A stretch of DNA of 64,000 nucleotides from Cyanobium sp. NIES-981 (GTDB lineage: Bacteria > Cyanobacteriota > Cyanobacteriia > PCC-6307 > Cyanobiaceae), in NCBI RefSeq assembly GCF_900088535.1, contig NZ_LT578417.1, positions 1,364,001-1,428,000 on the forward strand. Reading direction: 5' to 3'. Both the position numbers and the translations under genes were made by a program. Positions within the stretch are counted from its first letter, which is position 1, and every line of letters begins with the position of its first letter. Shown in pieces: positions 34,951 to 43,511 of this stretch. Below the pieces are notes generated by a model. The model did no database searches. It saw only the letters and a program-made list of their open reading frames with translations, and was not told where the DNA came from.

Positions 34951-35616
34951 ATGGCGACAACCCTGATCACCGGTGCCAACCGCGGCATCGGCACCGAATA
35001 CTGCCGCCAGCTGCAGGCCCGGGGCGACACGGTGATCGCGGTGTGCCGCACCCCCTCCCCCGAGCTGGAGAGCCTGGGGGTGCGGATCGAGCCGGGGGTG
35101 GACATCACCTCCCCTGAAGCCATCGCCGATCTGGTTCGGCGCCTCGACGGCCTGCCGCTGGATCTGGTGATCCACAACGCCGGCATCCTGGAGCGCACCA
35201 GCCTGGAGAACCTCGATCCGGAGAGCCTCCGGCGCCAGTTCGCGGTGAATGCCCTGGGGCCGCTGCAGCTCAGCCGCGCCCTGCTGCCCCAGCTGCATCC
35301 GGGCGCGAAGCTGGTGCTGATGACCAGCCGCATGGGCTCGATCGCCGACAACAGCTCCGGCGGCTCCTACGGCTACCGGATGTCGAAGGTGGCCCTTTGC
35401 ATGGCCGGCAAGTCGCTGGCGATCGACCTGAAGCCCCGCGGCATCGCCGTGGCGATCCTGCACCCGGGGCTGGTGCGCACCCGCATGACCGGCTTCACCC
35501 CCCAGGGGATCCCTCCGGAAGAGGCGGTGCGGGGCCTGCTGCAGCGCATCGACGGGCTCAGCCTGGAGAACAGCGGCACCTTCTGGCACGCCAATGGCGA
35601 GGTGCTGCCCTGGTGA
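34951..35616 (+). CDS. Short-chain dehydrogenase/reductase
   Basis: NAD(P)-dependent oxidoreductase of 221 residues. TGANRGIG (7-14) is the nucleotide-binding loop, NAG follows strand 4 (IHNAG), and the catalytic set is Ser in VLMTSRMGS with YRMSK. PGLVRTRMTGF is the usual post-catalytic loop. It resembles C-factor/CsgA-like SDRs. Substrate unknown. It is separated from gap by ~90 bases containing an operator. Confidence 0.9.
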   Translation: MATTLITGANRGIGTEYCRQLQARGDTVIAVCRTPSPELESLGVRIEPGVDITSPEAIADLVRRLDGLPLDLVIHNAGILERTSLENLDPESLRRQFAVNALGPLQLSRALLPQLHPGAKLVLMTSRMGSIADNSSGGSYGYRMSKVALCMAGKSLAIDLKPRGIAVAILHPGLVRTRMTGFTPQGIPPEEAVRGLLQRIDGLSLENSGTFWHANGEVLPW

Positions 35617-35658
35617 GGCCGCGCCTGAACCAGCCCAGCCCTTAACCCCGCCCTAACA

Positions 35659-35680
35659 CTCATCAACTCTTCTTGATGAG
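35659..35680. promoter_or_regulatory. ArsR-type operator before gap-arsJ
   Basis: An 8-bp dyad, CTCATCAA and TTGATGAG, around CTCTTC contains ATCAA-N6-TTGAT, the spacing known for the Synechocystis ArsR site. It ends 26 bases before the gap ATG, so a bound repressor would block transcription until arsenic is sensed. The arsR gene itself is not in the window. Confidence 0.75.
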
Positions 35681-35706
35681 ACACTGACTGCAGCGGCGGG
35701 CTGGGC

Positions 35707-36732
35707 ATGAAGGTGGGCATCAACGGCTTCGGCCGCATCGGCCGGCTCGTGTTCCGAGCCCTGTGGGGTCGGCCCGGCATCGAGCTGGTGCACGTGAACG
35801 ACAGGGCCGGCGATGCGGCTGCCGCCGCCCACCTGCTGGCCTTCGACTCGGTGCACGGCCGCTGGGAGCACGCCGTGATTGCCGCTGCCCACGGATTCCA
35901 GGTGGACGCCCAGGCGATCAGCTATTCCCAGGCCGACGACCCGGCGCTGGTGCCCTGGCGCCAGCTGGGGGTGGAGCTGGTGCTGGAGTGCAGCGGCAAG
36001 CTCAAGACCCCCGAAACCCTCGAGCCCTACATCGCCGATCTGGGGGTGGAGCGGGTGGTCGTGGCCTGCCCGGTGAAGGGCGCCGTGGCCGGCGCGGAGG
36101 TGCTGAACATCGTGTTCGGCATCAACCACGGGCTCTACGACCCGAGCCGCCACCGGGTGATCACGGCCGCCTCCTGCACCACCAACTGCCTGGCGCCGGT
36201 GGTGCAAGTGGTGCACGAATCCTTCGGCATCCGCCACGGCTCGATCACCACCCTGCACGATGTGACCAACACCCAGGTGGTGGTGGATGGCTTCAAGGCC
36301 GACCTGCGCCGGGCCCGCTCCTGCCTGCACAGCCTGATCCCCACCAGCACCGGCTCGGCCCGGGCGATCGGCCTGATCTTCCCCGAACTGCAGGGCAGGC
36401 TCAACGGCCACGCGGTGCGGGTGCCGCTGCTCAACGCCTCCCTCACCGACGCGGTGTTCGAGCTGGAGCGGCCCGTGAGCGCCGAGGCGGTGAACGCCGC
36501 CTTCCAGGCGGCGGCCGAGGGCCCGCTGCGGGGAATCCTCGGCTACGAAACCCGGCCCCTGGTGTCGGTGGATTTCGTCAACGACAGCCGCAGCGCGGTG
36601 GTGGACGCCCCCTCCACGCTGGTGGTGAACAGCACCCAGCTGAAGGTCTACGCCTGGTACGACAACGAGTGGGGCTACAGCTGCCGCCTGGCCGATCTGG
36701 CCTGCCACGTGGCCGCGGCGGAGGGCAAGTGA
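35707..36732 (+). CDS. ArsJ-associated glyceraldehyde-3-phosphate dehydrogenase
   Basis: Type I GAPDH of 341 residues: the NAD site is [17 protein letters not shown], the catalytic Cys is in [15 protein letters not shown] (~155), and the active-site block is [20 protein letters not shown]. The C-terminal signature is YDNEWGYS. Its stop codon overlaps the arsJ start by one base (TGATG), the known arrangement in which the enzyme uses arsenate to make unstable 1-arseno-3-phosphoglycerate for export by ArsJ. The role in arsenate detoxification is family knowledge plus context rather than a sequence-only conclusion. Confidence 0.92.
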   Translation: MKVGINGFGRIGRLVFRALWGRPGIELVHVNDRAGDAAAAAHLLAFDSVHGRWEHAVIAAAHGFQVDAQAISYSQADDPALVPWRQLGVELVLECSGKLKTPETLEPYIADLGVERVVVACPVKGAVAGAEVLNIVFGINHGLYDPSRHRVITAASCTTNCLAPVVQVVHESFGIRHGSITTLHDVTNTQVVVDGFKADLRRARSCLHSLIPTSTGSARAIGLIFPELQGRLNGHAVRVPLLNASLTDAVFELERPVSAEAVNAAFQAAAEGPLRGILGYETRPLVSVDFVNDSRSAVVDAPSTLVVNSTQLKVYAWYDNEWGYSCRLADLACHVAAAEGK

Positions 36733-38012
36733 TGGCCCTGCTCAGCCAGCGGCAGCCCCTGAGCGCGCTGCAGCAGTACGCGATCGTGACGGCCAACTAC
36801 TGGGCCTTCACCCTCACCGACGGCGCCCTGCGGATGCTGGTGGTGTTCCACTTCCACCAGCTGGGCTACAGCACCCTCGAGATCGCCTTCCTGTTTCTCT
36901 TCTACGAGTTCTTCGGCATCGTCACCAACCTCTACGGCGGCTGGCTGGGGGCCCGCTTCGGGCTGCGCCTCACCCTGTGGAGCGGCACCCTGCTGCAGGT
37001 GGCCGCCCTGCTGCTGCTGATCCCGGTGGCGGACAGCTGGCCGAAGTGGTGGAGCGTGGCCTACGTGATGGTGGCCCAGGCGATCAGCGGCATCGCCAAG
37101 GACCTCAACAAGATGAGCGCCAAGAGCGCCATCAAGACGGTGGTGCCGGAAACCCCCGACGACCACAGCCGCGGCGAGACCCAGCTGTTCCAGTGGGTGG
37201 CGATCCTCACCGGCTCCAAGAACGCCCTCAAGGGGGTGGGGTTCTTTCTGGGCGGCGTGCTGCTCACCACGCTCGGTTTCAACGCCGCCGTGGGGGCGAT
37301 GGCGGCCGGGCTGTTTCTGGCCTTCCTGCTCACGCTGGTGCTGCCCGGCGACCTCGGCCGCATGAAGCGCAAGCCCGCCTTCACCGCCCTGTTCTCCAAA
37401 TCCCGGGGCATCAACGTGCTGTCGCTGGCCCGCTTCTTTCTCTTCGGCGCCCGCGATGTGTGGTTCGTGGTGGCCCTGCCGGTGTTCCTGCAGGCCGCCC
37501 TGGGCTGGCGCTACTGGGAGGTGGGCGGCTTCATGGGTCTGTGGGTGATCGGCTACGGGATCGTGCAGGGCGCCGTGCCGGCCCTGCGCCGCTGCTGGGG
37601 CCAGAGCGGCCCGCCCGGTGTGGCCGCCGTGCAGTTCTGGAGTGCCGTGCTCACCGCCATTCCGGCCCTGATCGCCATCAGCCTCTGGCGCCAGGTGGGC
37701 CATCCCGGCATCGCCGTGGTGGTGGGTCTGGCGGCCTTCGGGGTGGTGTTCGCCATGAATTCCTCGATCCACAGCTACATGGTGCTGGCCTACACCGACG
37801 CCGAATCGGTGAGCCTCAACGTGGGCTTCTACTACATGGCCAACGCCGCCGGCCGGCTGGTGGGCACCCTGCTCTCCGGGGCCCTGTTCCTGGTGGGAGG
37901 CCTGCAGGCCTGCCTCTGGTGCTCGGCGCTGCAGGTGGCCCTGGCCTGGGCGGCGGGCACCCGGCTGCCAGTGCCGCCCCGGCAGGGGCTTGGCCAGGGG
38001 CTTGCAGCCTAG
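36732..38012 (+). CDS. arsJ: Organoarsenical efflux MFS permease ArsJ
   Basis: MFS transporter of 426 residues with about 11-12 membrane segments. The diagnostic ArsJ sequences are NYWAFTLTDGALRMLVVFHF near the N terminus, FYEFFGIVTNLYGGWLGARF, and GIAKDLNKMSAKSAIKTVVP with TGSKNALKGVGFFLGG. It exports 1-arseno-3-phosphoglycerate made by the coupled GAPDH. Its TAG stop shares the CTAG palindrome with the convergent pstS stop. Confidence 0.94.
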   Translation: MALLSQRQPLSALQQYAIVTANYWAFTLTDGALRMLVVFHFHQLGYSTLEIAFLFLFYEFFGIVTNLYGGWLGARFGLRLTLWSGTLLQVAALLLLIPVADSWPKWWSVAYVMVAQAISGIAKDLNKMSAKSAIKTVVPETPDDHSRGETQLFQWVAILTGSKNALKGVGFFLGGVLLTTLGFNAAVGAMAAGLFLAFLLTLVLPGDLGRMKRKPAFTALFSKSRGINVLSLARFFLFGARDVWFVVALPVFLQAALGWRYWEVGGFMGLWVIGYGIVQGAVPALRRCWGQSGPPGVAAVQFWSAVLTAIPALIAISLWRQVGHPGIAVVVGLAAFGVVFAMNSSIHSYMVLAYTDAESVSLNVGFYYMANAAGRLVGTLLSGALFLVGGLQACLWCSALQVALAWAAGTRLPVPPRQGLGQGLAA

Positions 38013-39037
38013 CGGAACTCGGGCTTGCGGGTGTCGTCGAAGCTGCGCCGCAGGGCGGCCTCGATGCCCAGACCCACCGGCAGATCCCCACCGAAGGAGG
38101 TGCCGAGGATGGGGCGGTAGAGCTTGGATTCCACCAGCCGGTAGGTGTCGGCCGGCAGGGGGATGAAACCCGCCTGTTCCACGAAGCGCAGGCCGTTGCC
38201 CACGGTGTAGCCCACGAAGCTGCGGATCTCGTCATCGGCACGCATGGCCCGGTCGTTCACGTAGAGGAACAGCGGCCGTGCGAGCGGCTTGTAGAGGCCC
38301 TTCTGCACCGCGCTCACCGAGGGTGGCACCGGCTCCCTCCCCGGGGCGGCAATGGACAGGGCCCTGATCCGCGCGGCATTGGCGGTGTAGTAGGCGATGC
38401 CGAAATAGGCCATGGCGTTGGGATCGCGGGCCACGCACTCCACGAGCACCGTGTCGTCTTCGCTGCTCTCCACATCGGTGCGGGCGTTGGTCTTGCCGCC
38501 ATTGATCGCCTCGTTGAAGTAGTCGAAGGTGCCGGAATCCGCTCCCGGCGCACAGAGACGCAGCGGACGGTCGGGCCAGGCGTTGTTGATCTGGCCCCAG
38601 CGCGTCACCCGGCCCTGCGCCGGCCGCGACCAGGTGCGCTGCAACTCCTGGGTGGAGATGGAGGTTGCCCAGCTGTTGTCGCTGTTCACCGCCACCGTGA
38701 GCGCATCGAAAGCCAGGGGCAGTTCGATGAAGGTGATGCCGGTGTCGGCACAGGCCTGGAGCTCCTCGGTGCTGATCGGGCGTGAGGCATTGGCGAGCGG
38801 GGCCTCGCCCGAACAGAAGGCCCGCAGGCCGGCGCTGGTGCCCACCTCGCTGAGCTCCAGCTTCACGCCGCGGCCGCGGGCGGTGGCGCCGTAGCCGGCG
38901 ATAGCCCGCTCGAGAATCGGAAACACGGTGCTGGAGCCGGTGATCCGGATGGGGCTGGCCTGGGGCTTGGGCGCGGGAGCACAGGCGGCCAGCAGCGCAG
39001 CCAGCAGCGGCAGGGCACCGGCAAGGGGGATGGCCAT
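38009..39037 (-). CDS. pstS: Phosphate ABC transporter substrate-binding lipoprotein
   Basis: PstS/SphX-type periplasmic binding protein, 342 residues, with a lipoprotein signal (lipobox LLAAC near residue 17-21). Binding-loop sequences are ITGSSTVFPILERAIAGY, SEVGTSAGLRAFCSGEAPLA and LCAPGADSGTFDYFNEAING. No pst permease genes are adjacent. Its position tail to tail with arsJ is notable because arsenate enters cells through phosphate transporters. A longer start at 39079 is possible. A CTTAACC-like sequence upstream might be part of a Pho box, but it is a single weak match. Confidence 0.88.
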   Translation of the reverse strand: MAIPLAGALPLLAALLAACAPAPKPQASPIRITGSSTVFPILERAIAGYGATARGRGVKLELSEVGTSAGLRAFCSGEAPLANASRPISTEELQACADTGITFIELPLAFDALTVAVNSDNSWATSISTQELQRTWSRPAQGRVTRWGQINNAWPDRPLRLCAPGADSGTFDYFNEAINGGKTNARTDVESSEDDTVLVECVARDPNAMAYFGIAYYTANAARIRALSIAAPGREPVPPSVSAVQKGLYKPLARPLFLYVNDRAMRADDEIRSFVGYTVGNGLRFVEQAGFIPLPADTYRLVESKLYRPILGTSFGGDLPVGLGIEAALRRSFDDTRKPEFR

Positions 39038-39186
39038 CGGAGTCGGAGCGACCCGGAGGCCTCCAGCCTGACCCATCAACTTGCGTTGTTGGTTAAGGGA
39101 TGGTGGAGCCGCCTCCCAGCGGATACAAAGCGCATCAGGGCCAGGTCTGATGATGCCCGCCAGTGAACAGAGGAGCCCCGATCCCG

Positions 39187-39381
39187 ATGAGCCCTCTCTT
39201 CGCGTGTGCCGGCTGCGGCGTGCAGATCGAGCGCTCCGTTCGCCTCTACCGCCAGCAGAAGGGCCGCGTGTTCTGCTCCACGTGCATCGACCGGCAGGAG
39301 GCTGAGCGCCAGCAGGCTGGGCTCCAGCCGCGGCCGGAGGCCGGCGGAGGGGATGGGGCAGGCAACGCAGGTCGCCCCTGA
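39187..39381 (+). CDS. Small zinc-ribbon-like protein
   Basis: A 64-residue protein with two CxxC pairs, CAGC (residues 6-9) and CSTC (~30-33), separated by a basic segment (RSVRLYRQQKGRVF), followed by a Gln/Gly-rich tail. The spacing fits a treble-clef or ribbon zinc site. Start at ATG 39187; an upstream in-frame ATG 39163 lacks the conserved look. Function unknown. Confidence 0.5.
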   Translation: MSPLFACAGCGVQIERSVRLYRQQKGRVFCSTCIDRQEAERQQAGLQPRPEAGGGDGAGNAGRP

Positions 39382-39398
39382 CCCTCCGCAGCGAAGGC

Positions 39399-40889
39399 TC
39401 AGCTTCCGGTGGCCAGCTGCTCCAGCACCGCCGCGGCCGCCTCCTCGCCGCTGCGCACCGCGCCCTCGAAGAAGCCCGGCCAGCGTTCCGCCACCTCGGT
39501 GCCCGCCCAGAACACCCGGCCATGGGGGCGGCGCAGCGCATCGCCGCAGCGGGTCCAGAGCCCCGGCGGCATCCAGCCGGCGAAGGCCCCGCCCACGTGG
39601 GGCACGGCCGGCCAGTCCTTCGCCACATAGGCCAGGGGAGTGCGGGCCTGCGGGCCCAGATAGGCGGCCAGGTCAGCGAGCACCGCCTGCCGCCGTTCCC
39701 CCTCCTCCAGGGCCGCCCAGCGTCGATAGCGGTGTCCGGCCACGAAGGCGGCCAGCACGCCGCAGCCGCTCTCCGGGTCGGAGCTGTCGGCGCAGAGCTC
39801 CACCGTGGGGCGATCGCCGATGGCGATGCCCGAGAGACCCAGCTGCCGCCACCAGGGCCTGCCGTACACCAGCAGCACCTTGGCGCAGGCGCCCATCGGC
39901 ATGGCCCGCTGCAGCTCCAGGCGGTCGGCCGGCAGCTCCGGCGTGAACGCGAGCCGCGCCGCCATGGCCGGCGGCATCGCCACGATCACGGCGCGGCAGG
40001 TGTGGCGCGCCCGATCGGTGTGCACCACCACGGGATGGTCCAGCGCCGCCGCCGCCCGGTTTCCAGGGGGGCTGGCGTGCTGCTCGATGGCGCGCACCGG
40101 CTCGCCCAGGCGCACCACCCCCTCCCCCAGCTGTGCCTTCAGCAGAGGGGGCAGCTGGCCGGCGCCGCCGTGCAGCAGCTCCTGCTCCGGGTGCTCGCCC
40201 TGGGGGGCGGTGCGCTGGCCCCAGAGCACGTGCAGCAGTGACACCTGCGCGGGCTCGGCTGGGCCGAGGAAGCCCACGGCGCGGCAGAAGTAGGCGAAAT
40301 ACCAGGCGGCGAAGGGGGTGTGGGTGTGGGCGTCGATCCAGTGCTGGAAGCTCTGCCGGTCGAGGGCGGCGGCGGCGGGATGGTGGTGGGGATGCCCCAC
40401 GGGCAGCTGGGCCACCAGCGCCTGGAACTGCTCCAGGGCGGCCATGGCGTCGGCCCAGTCGGCGCTGGGCACGGCGGGGGGCTGGCCCTCGGGGAACCCC
40501 TGGAAGAAGCCGGCGAACGTGCAGCGGCTGCCGCCGAACACCAGCACCGTGTCACCGGTATGGGGCGACGCGAAGCGGCGGATGCCGTGGCGATCGAGCA
40601 GGGCGAGAACGCGGGTCTGGGTGGGGCCGACCCACTGGCCGCCCAGATCGACCCAGGGGCTGGAGCCCTGCAAGGCCGTGCCAGCCAGCACCAGCCGCTG
40701 ACCGGTCATGCGCCCGCCCAGCACCTCGGCAGCCTCGATCAGCCGCACCGAGCGGCCCGCCTGCTGCACTGCCCCGGCGGCCACCAGACCGGAGAGCCCA
40801 CCTCCCACCACCACCACATCCACGGGTTCCGCCAGAGGCCGTTCCCTCTGTGACCGCTCCAGCAGTGGCTGCGTCATCGATCCAGCCAT
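39399..40889 (-). CDS. FAD-dependent amine oxidase (flavin monoamine oxidase family)
   Basis: A 496-residue flavoprotein. The Rossmann motif VVVVGGGLSGLVAAGAV (~24-40) is followed by EAAEVLGGRMTG, DLGGQWVGPTQTRVLALL, and the C-terminal FAD block HGRVFWAGTEVAERWPGFFE plus GAVRSGEEAAAAVL. It resembles bacterial monoamine/putrescine oxidases. Substrate not determinable. Start at 40889 or 40877. The stop is 17 bases from the convergent zinc-ribbon gene; the start region is shared with the divergent acyltransferase. Confidence 0.88.
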   Translation of the reverse strand: MAGSMTQPLLERSQRERPLAEPVDVVVVGGGLSGLVAAGAVQQAGRSVRLIEAAEVLGGRMTGQRLVLAGTALQGSSPWVDLGGQWVGPTQTRVLALLDRHGIRRFASPHTGDTVLVFGGSRCTFAGFFQGFPEGQPPAVPSADWADAMAALEQFQALVAQLPVGHPHHHPAAAALDRQSFQHWIDAHTHTPFAAWYFAYFCRAVGFLGPAEPAQVSLLHVLWGQRTAPQGEHPEQELLHGGAGQLPPLLKAQLGEGVVRLGEPVRAIEQHASPPGNRAAAALDHPVVVHTDRARHTCRAVIVAMPPAMAARLAFTPELPADRLELQRAMPMGACAKVLLVYGRPWWRQLGLSGIAIGDRPTVELCADSSDPESGCGVLAAFVAGHRYRRWAALEEGERRQAVLADLAAYLGPQARTPLAYVAKDWPAVPHVGGAFAGWMPPGLWTRCGDALRRPHGRVFWAGTEVAERWPGFFEGAVRSGEEAAAAVLEQLATGS

Positions 40890-41032
40890 CCCGTCGCCGG
40901 GTGCTTCCAGAGTGCCCAGTGTGGGGGGTATCCCGGCCACCGGCCCCTCTTCCCACCCCAACCGCCAACCTCTCCATCGCGCCCCTCTCCATCGCGCCCC
41001 TCGATCCACCCGGCCCGCCGCCGACGCCCCCG

Positions 41033-41875
41033 ATGCCCCCACTCCCCCCACCGGCGCTCCACCGCGACCCCCGCGTGATCCAGCGGCTGATGCCCGTGTG
41101 GGAGTGGTTCTACCGCCACTACTTCCGGGTGCGCACCAGTGGCTGGGAGCACATCCCCAGCCAGGGGCAGGTGCTGCTGGTGGGCTCCCACAACGGCGGT
41201 CTGGCAACGCCCGATCTGCCCATGTTCCTGGTGGACTGGGTGCGGCGCTACGGCGTGGAGCGGGAGGTGTACGGCCTGGCCCACGTCAAGCTGTGGAGCG
41301 CCTTCCCCCGCCTCGCCGCGCTGGCGGCCCGGGTGGGCGCCGTGCCCTTCCACCCGCGCCAGGCCCTGGCCGTGCTGGGGCAGGGCCACAGCCTGCTGGT
41401 GTACCCCGGCGGCGGCGAGGATGCCTTCCGGCCGCATCGCCAGCGGGATCGGATCCATTTCGGCGGGCGCACCGGCTTCATCCGCCTGGCCCTGTGGCGG
41501 GAACTGCCGTTGATCCCGCTGATCTCCTGGGGCGCCCACGACACCCTGCTGGTGCTGGACGACTGCACCGCCCAGGCCCGGCGCCTCCACGACCTGGGCA
41601 TGCCCTGGCTGCTGGGCATCGACCCGGAGGTCGTTCCCCTCTATCTCGGCCTGCCGTGGGGGCTCGGCGTGGGTCCGCTGCCCAACCTGCCCCTGCCCGT
41701 GCCGATCCACACGCGGGTGTGCGCACCGGTGGTGTTCCCGCGAACCGGCTATGCCGCCAGCCGCGACCGGAGCTACGTGCGAGCCTGCTACCAGCAGGTG
41801 GTGGCCCACATGCAGGCCGAACTGGATCGGCTGGCGCAGACCGTCCGCCAGGGTGGGGGCGTGTGCAGCTGGTGA
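41033..41875 (+). CDS. Lysophospholipid/diacylglycerol acyltransferase family protein
   Basis: PlsC-like acyltransferase of 280 residues. The core shows VLLVGSHNGGLATPDLPMF, where SHNGG..TPD stands at the place of HxxxxD, then RVGAVPFHPRQALAVLGQG, LLVYPGGGEDAFRPHRQRDR and LIPLISWGAHDTL. The YPGGG-EDAFRP block is typical of the diacylglycerol acyltransferase (DGAT2-like) branch. Upstream coding potential is Pro-rich and contains a 15-bp duplication (CTCCATCGCGCCCCT twice), so ATG 41033 was chosen. It is immediately followed by a duplicated gene fragment. Confidence 0.8.
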   Translation: MPPLPPPALHRDPRVIQRLMPVWEWFYRHYFRVRTSGWEHIPSQGQVLLVGSHNGGLATPDLPMFLVDWVRRYGVEREVYGLAHVKLWSAFPRLAALAARVGAVPFHPRQALAVLGQGHSLLVYPGGGEDAFRPHRQRDRIHFGGRTGFIRLALWRELPLIPLISWGAHDTLLVLDDCTAQARRLHDLGMPWLLGIDPEVVPLYLGLPWGLGVGPLPNLPLPVPIHTRVCAPVVFPRTGYAASRDRSYVRACYQQVVAHMQAELDRLAQTVRQGGGVCSW

Positions 41876-42024
41876 TGCCGCTGGAGGCGATGAACGCGCA
41901 GCTGCCCCAGCTGAAGGCGAGGTGGACCGCCGGGGGCGACACCGAGGCGGCACTGCAGGAACTGCAGGCCCTGGCGTCCCGGGTCTGGAGCGTCTCGATC
42001 GCCAAGTACGAACCGGTGAGCTTC
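41871..42024 (+). pseudogene. Duplicated 3' fragment of the 43512 gene
   Basis: These 154 bases are ~95% identical to 43841-43994, the last third of the hypothetical gene at 43512. The encoded segment MNAQLPQLKARWTAGGDTEA and ASRVWSVSIAKYEPVSF is preserved. There is no matching 5' part; the copy begins at the stop of the acyltransferase gene. The few differences include synonymous and conservative changes, so the copy may be recent. Confidence 0.85.
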
Positions 42025-42070
42025 ACGCCCCTGCCCAGCCCGTGGGCGGGCCCTGAGCAACGTTCTGCAC

Positions 42071-42892
42071 TCAGCAGAGCAGCACCGGATCCCCCAGCGC
42101 CACCGAGCCGGGCTGCAGCACCGAGAGGCGCATCCCCGCCACCACCTGGTTGTGGCGCGCCGTGGCCCGCAGGATCTCGATCTCCTGGGGCAGGTCGCCC
42201 TGGGCGAGGGTGGTGACCACGCAGCGGGGGCAGCCGCCGTCCACCCGAAGCAGCACCTCACGGCCCAGCCGCAGGGTATGGCCGCTCCAGGCCTCCTCCA
42301 CGAACCCCTCGGCCGGGCCGCTGGGGCGGATCAGCAGGTTGGGGCGGAACCGCTCCACGGCGAAATCGAGCTGGGGCTCCCTCCGCCGCAGCTCCTCCAG
42401 GGTGGCCGTGGTGAGGGCATGGATCGGGCAGGCATCGAAGAACGTGCCCTCCGGCAGCGGCAGTTCGTTCACCACGTTCTGGAACTGCCGCTCCTTCACA
42501 TCAGGCCAGTACTGATCCAGGCTGGCCCCGGCCGGAGCCTGGTTCAGCAGGCTCACCTGTCGGCCCATCAGGCCGGTGAGGGCGGCGTCGATGCCGGAGT
42601 CGCCGCTGTGCAGGGGGGCGGCCGTCTCGCGGCCGGCGATGGCCACAGGCGGCATGGGCTCTCCGGGCTGCGGAGGCGAGAGAAACTGGGCACGGAAGTG
42701 GAGCAGCGCCTTCCACACCAGGGGATTCTTGGCACTGGCCACCCGCTGGGTGGCATGGTCCCAGAGGGCGTAGGCCCGATCGCCGCAGATGCCGCCGGCG
42801 GTCACATCAACCTGCGGGGGCTGCTCCCCCAGCATGGATTTCACCGGATAGCGCCAGAGCGCCTCCACATGGCCCACCAGCTGTTCGGCCAT
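42071..42892 (-). CDS. MOSC-domain protein with beta-barrel N-terminal domain
   Basis: A 273-residue protein of the MOSC family linked to molybdenum cofactor sulfuration and reduction of N-hydroxylated compounds (YiiM/YcbX, mARC). The N-terminal domain has LWRYPVKSMLGEQ and GDRAYALWD; the MOSC domain has RFRPNLLI, the Cys motif VDGGCPRCVVTT and a C-terminal GDPVLL. There is no ferredoxin domain at the C terminus. Start ATG 42892; a GTG 18 bases upstream is possible. Confidence 0.88.
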   Translation of the reverse strand: MAEQLVGHVEALWRYPVKSMLGEQPPQVDVTAGGICGDRAYALWDHATQRVASAKNPLVWKALLHFRAQFLSPPQPGEPMPPVAIAGRETAAPLHSGDSGIDAALTGLMGRQVSLLNQAPAGASLDQYWPDVKERQFQNVVNELPLPEGTFFDACPIHALTTATLEELRRREPQLDFAVERFRPNLLIRPSGPAEGFVEEAWSGHTLRLGREVLLRVDGGCPRCVVTTLAQGDLPQEIEILRATARHNQVVAGMRLSVLQPGSVALGDPVLLC

Positions 42893-42983
42893 GCCGCTCA
42901 AGATCTCCACCGCTCGGAACGGCCATTCAAGGGGCAGACGCCCTGGAAGAAGGTTCGGAGCTCACAGCGGCGCGACGAGGGCT

Positions 42984-43118
42984 TCACCGATTCACCAAAC
43001 CGCAGCGCATCCCCCCGAGCACGGCCTGCAGGTGGTTGTGCACCCCCGGGGTGCGCAGGAACGGGCGGCCGTTCATGGTCAGGGCCAGGTGCCCATCGGC
43101 TTCCGGGGAAACCGTCAT
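42984..43118 (-). CDS. Possible small protein of 44 residues
   Basis: An ORF that is easily missed because it is short. The product MTVSPEADGHLALTMNGRPF, LRTPGVHNHLQAVLGG and MRCGLVNR has an unbiased, protein-like composition. AGGTGG lies nine bases before the ATG. It stands alone downstream of the MOSC promoter region. No family is recognised; it could be non-coding. Confidence 0.4.
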   Translation of the reverse strand: MTVSPEADGHLALTMNGRPFLRTPGVHNHLQAVLGGMRCGLVNR

Positions 43119-43511
43119 TCATCGGCGCCACCTGCCTGCAAACCAGTGAGGTCTGGGGTGAGGATGGGGTCGATCAGGCTGCAGTGGATGGTGATGCTGT
43201 CGGCCACGCCGCCCCACCCTCCGGCTCCATCACACGCTTGAGCACAACGTCGAGAGGCGCTGGGTCCCGAACCCGACGCGGCAGAGCGGCTTGCCAACCT
43301 GAGCCTGCAGATTGTGCGCTTGATGTTGTTGAAGGAGTGTCCCGTTTTGGGCGGCAGGCGGAATGCACAAAGTCCGAAAACGGGGGGAATGGCGGGCCTC
43401 AAGCTCACCGATCGCCGGTGTGGTTGTGGAGGCGGAGACTTCAGTCGACATCAAGCCGGCCGTTGACATCAAACCGGCCGTTGACATCCGCAGGGGTCGA
43501 TCACCACACCC
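43119..43511. other. Intergenic region with 18-bp repeats
   Basis: No supported gene in 393 bases. At 43444-43487 an 18-bp unit, GTYGACATCAARCCGGCC, is repeated two and a half times shortly upstream of the gene at 43512. Confidence 0.5.

Noticed and set aside
39038-39110. Pho box upstream of pstS
   Set aside because: Only one CTTAACC-like half site was found; cyanobacterial Pho boxes need several direct repeats.
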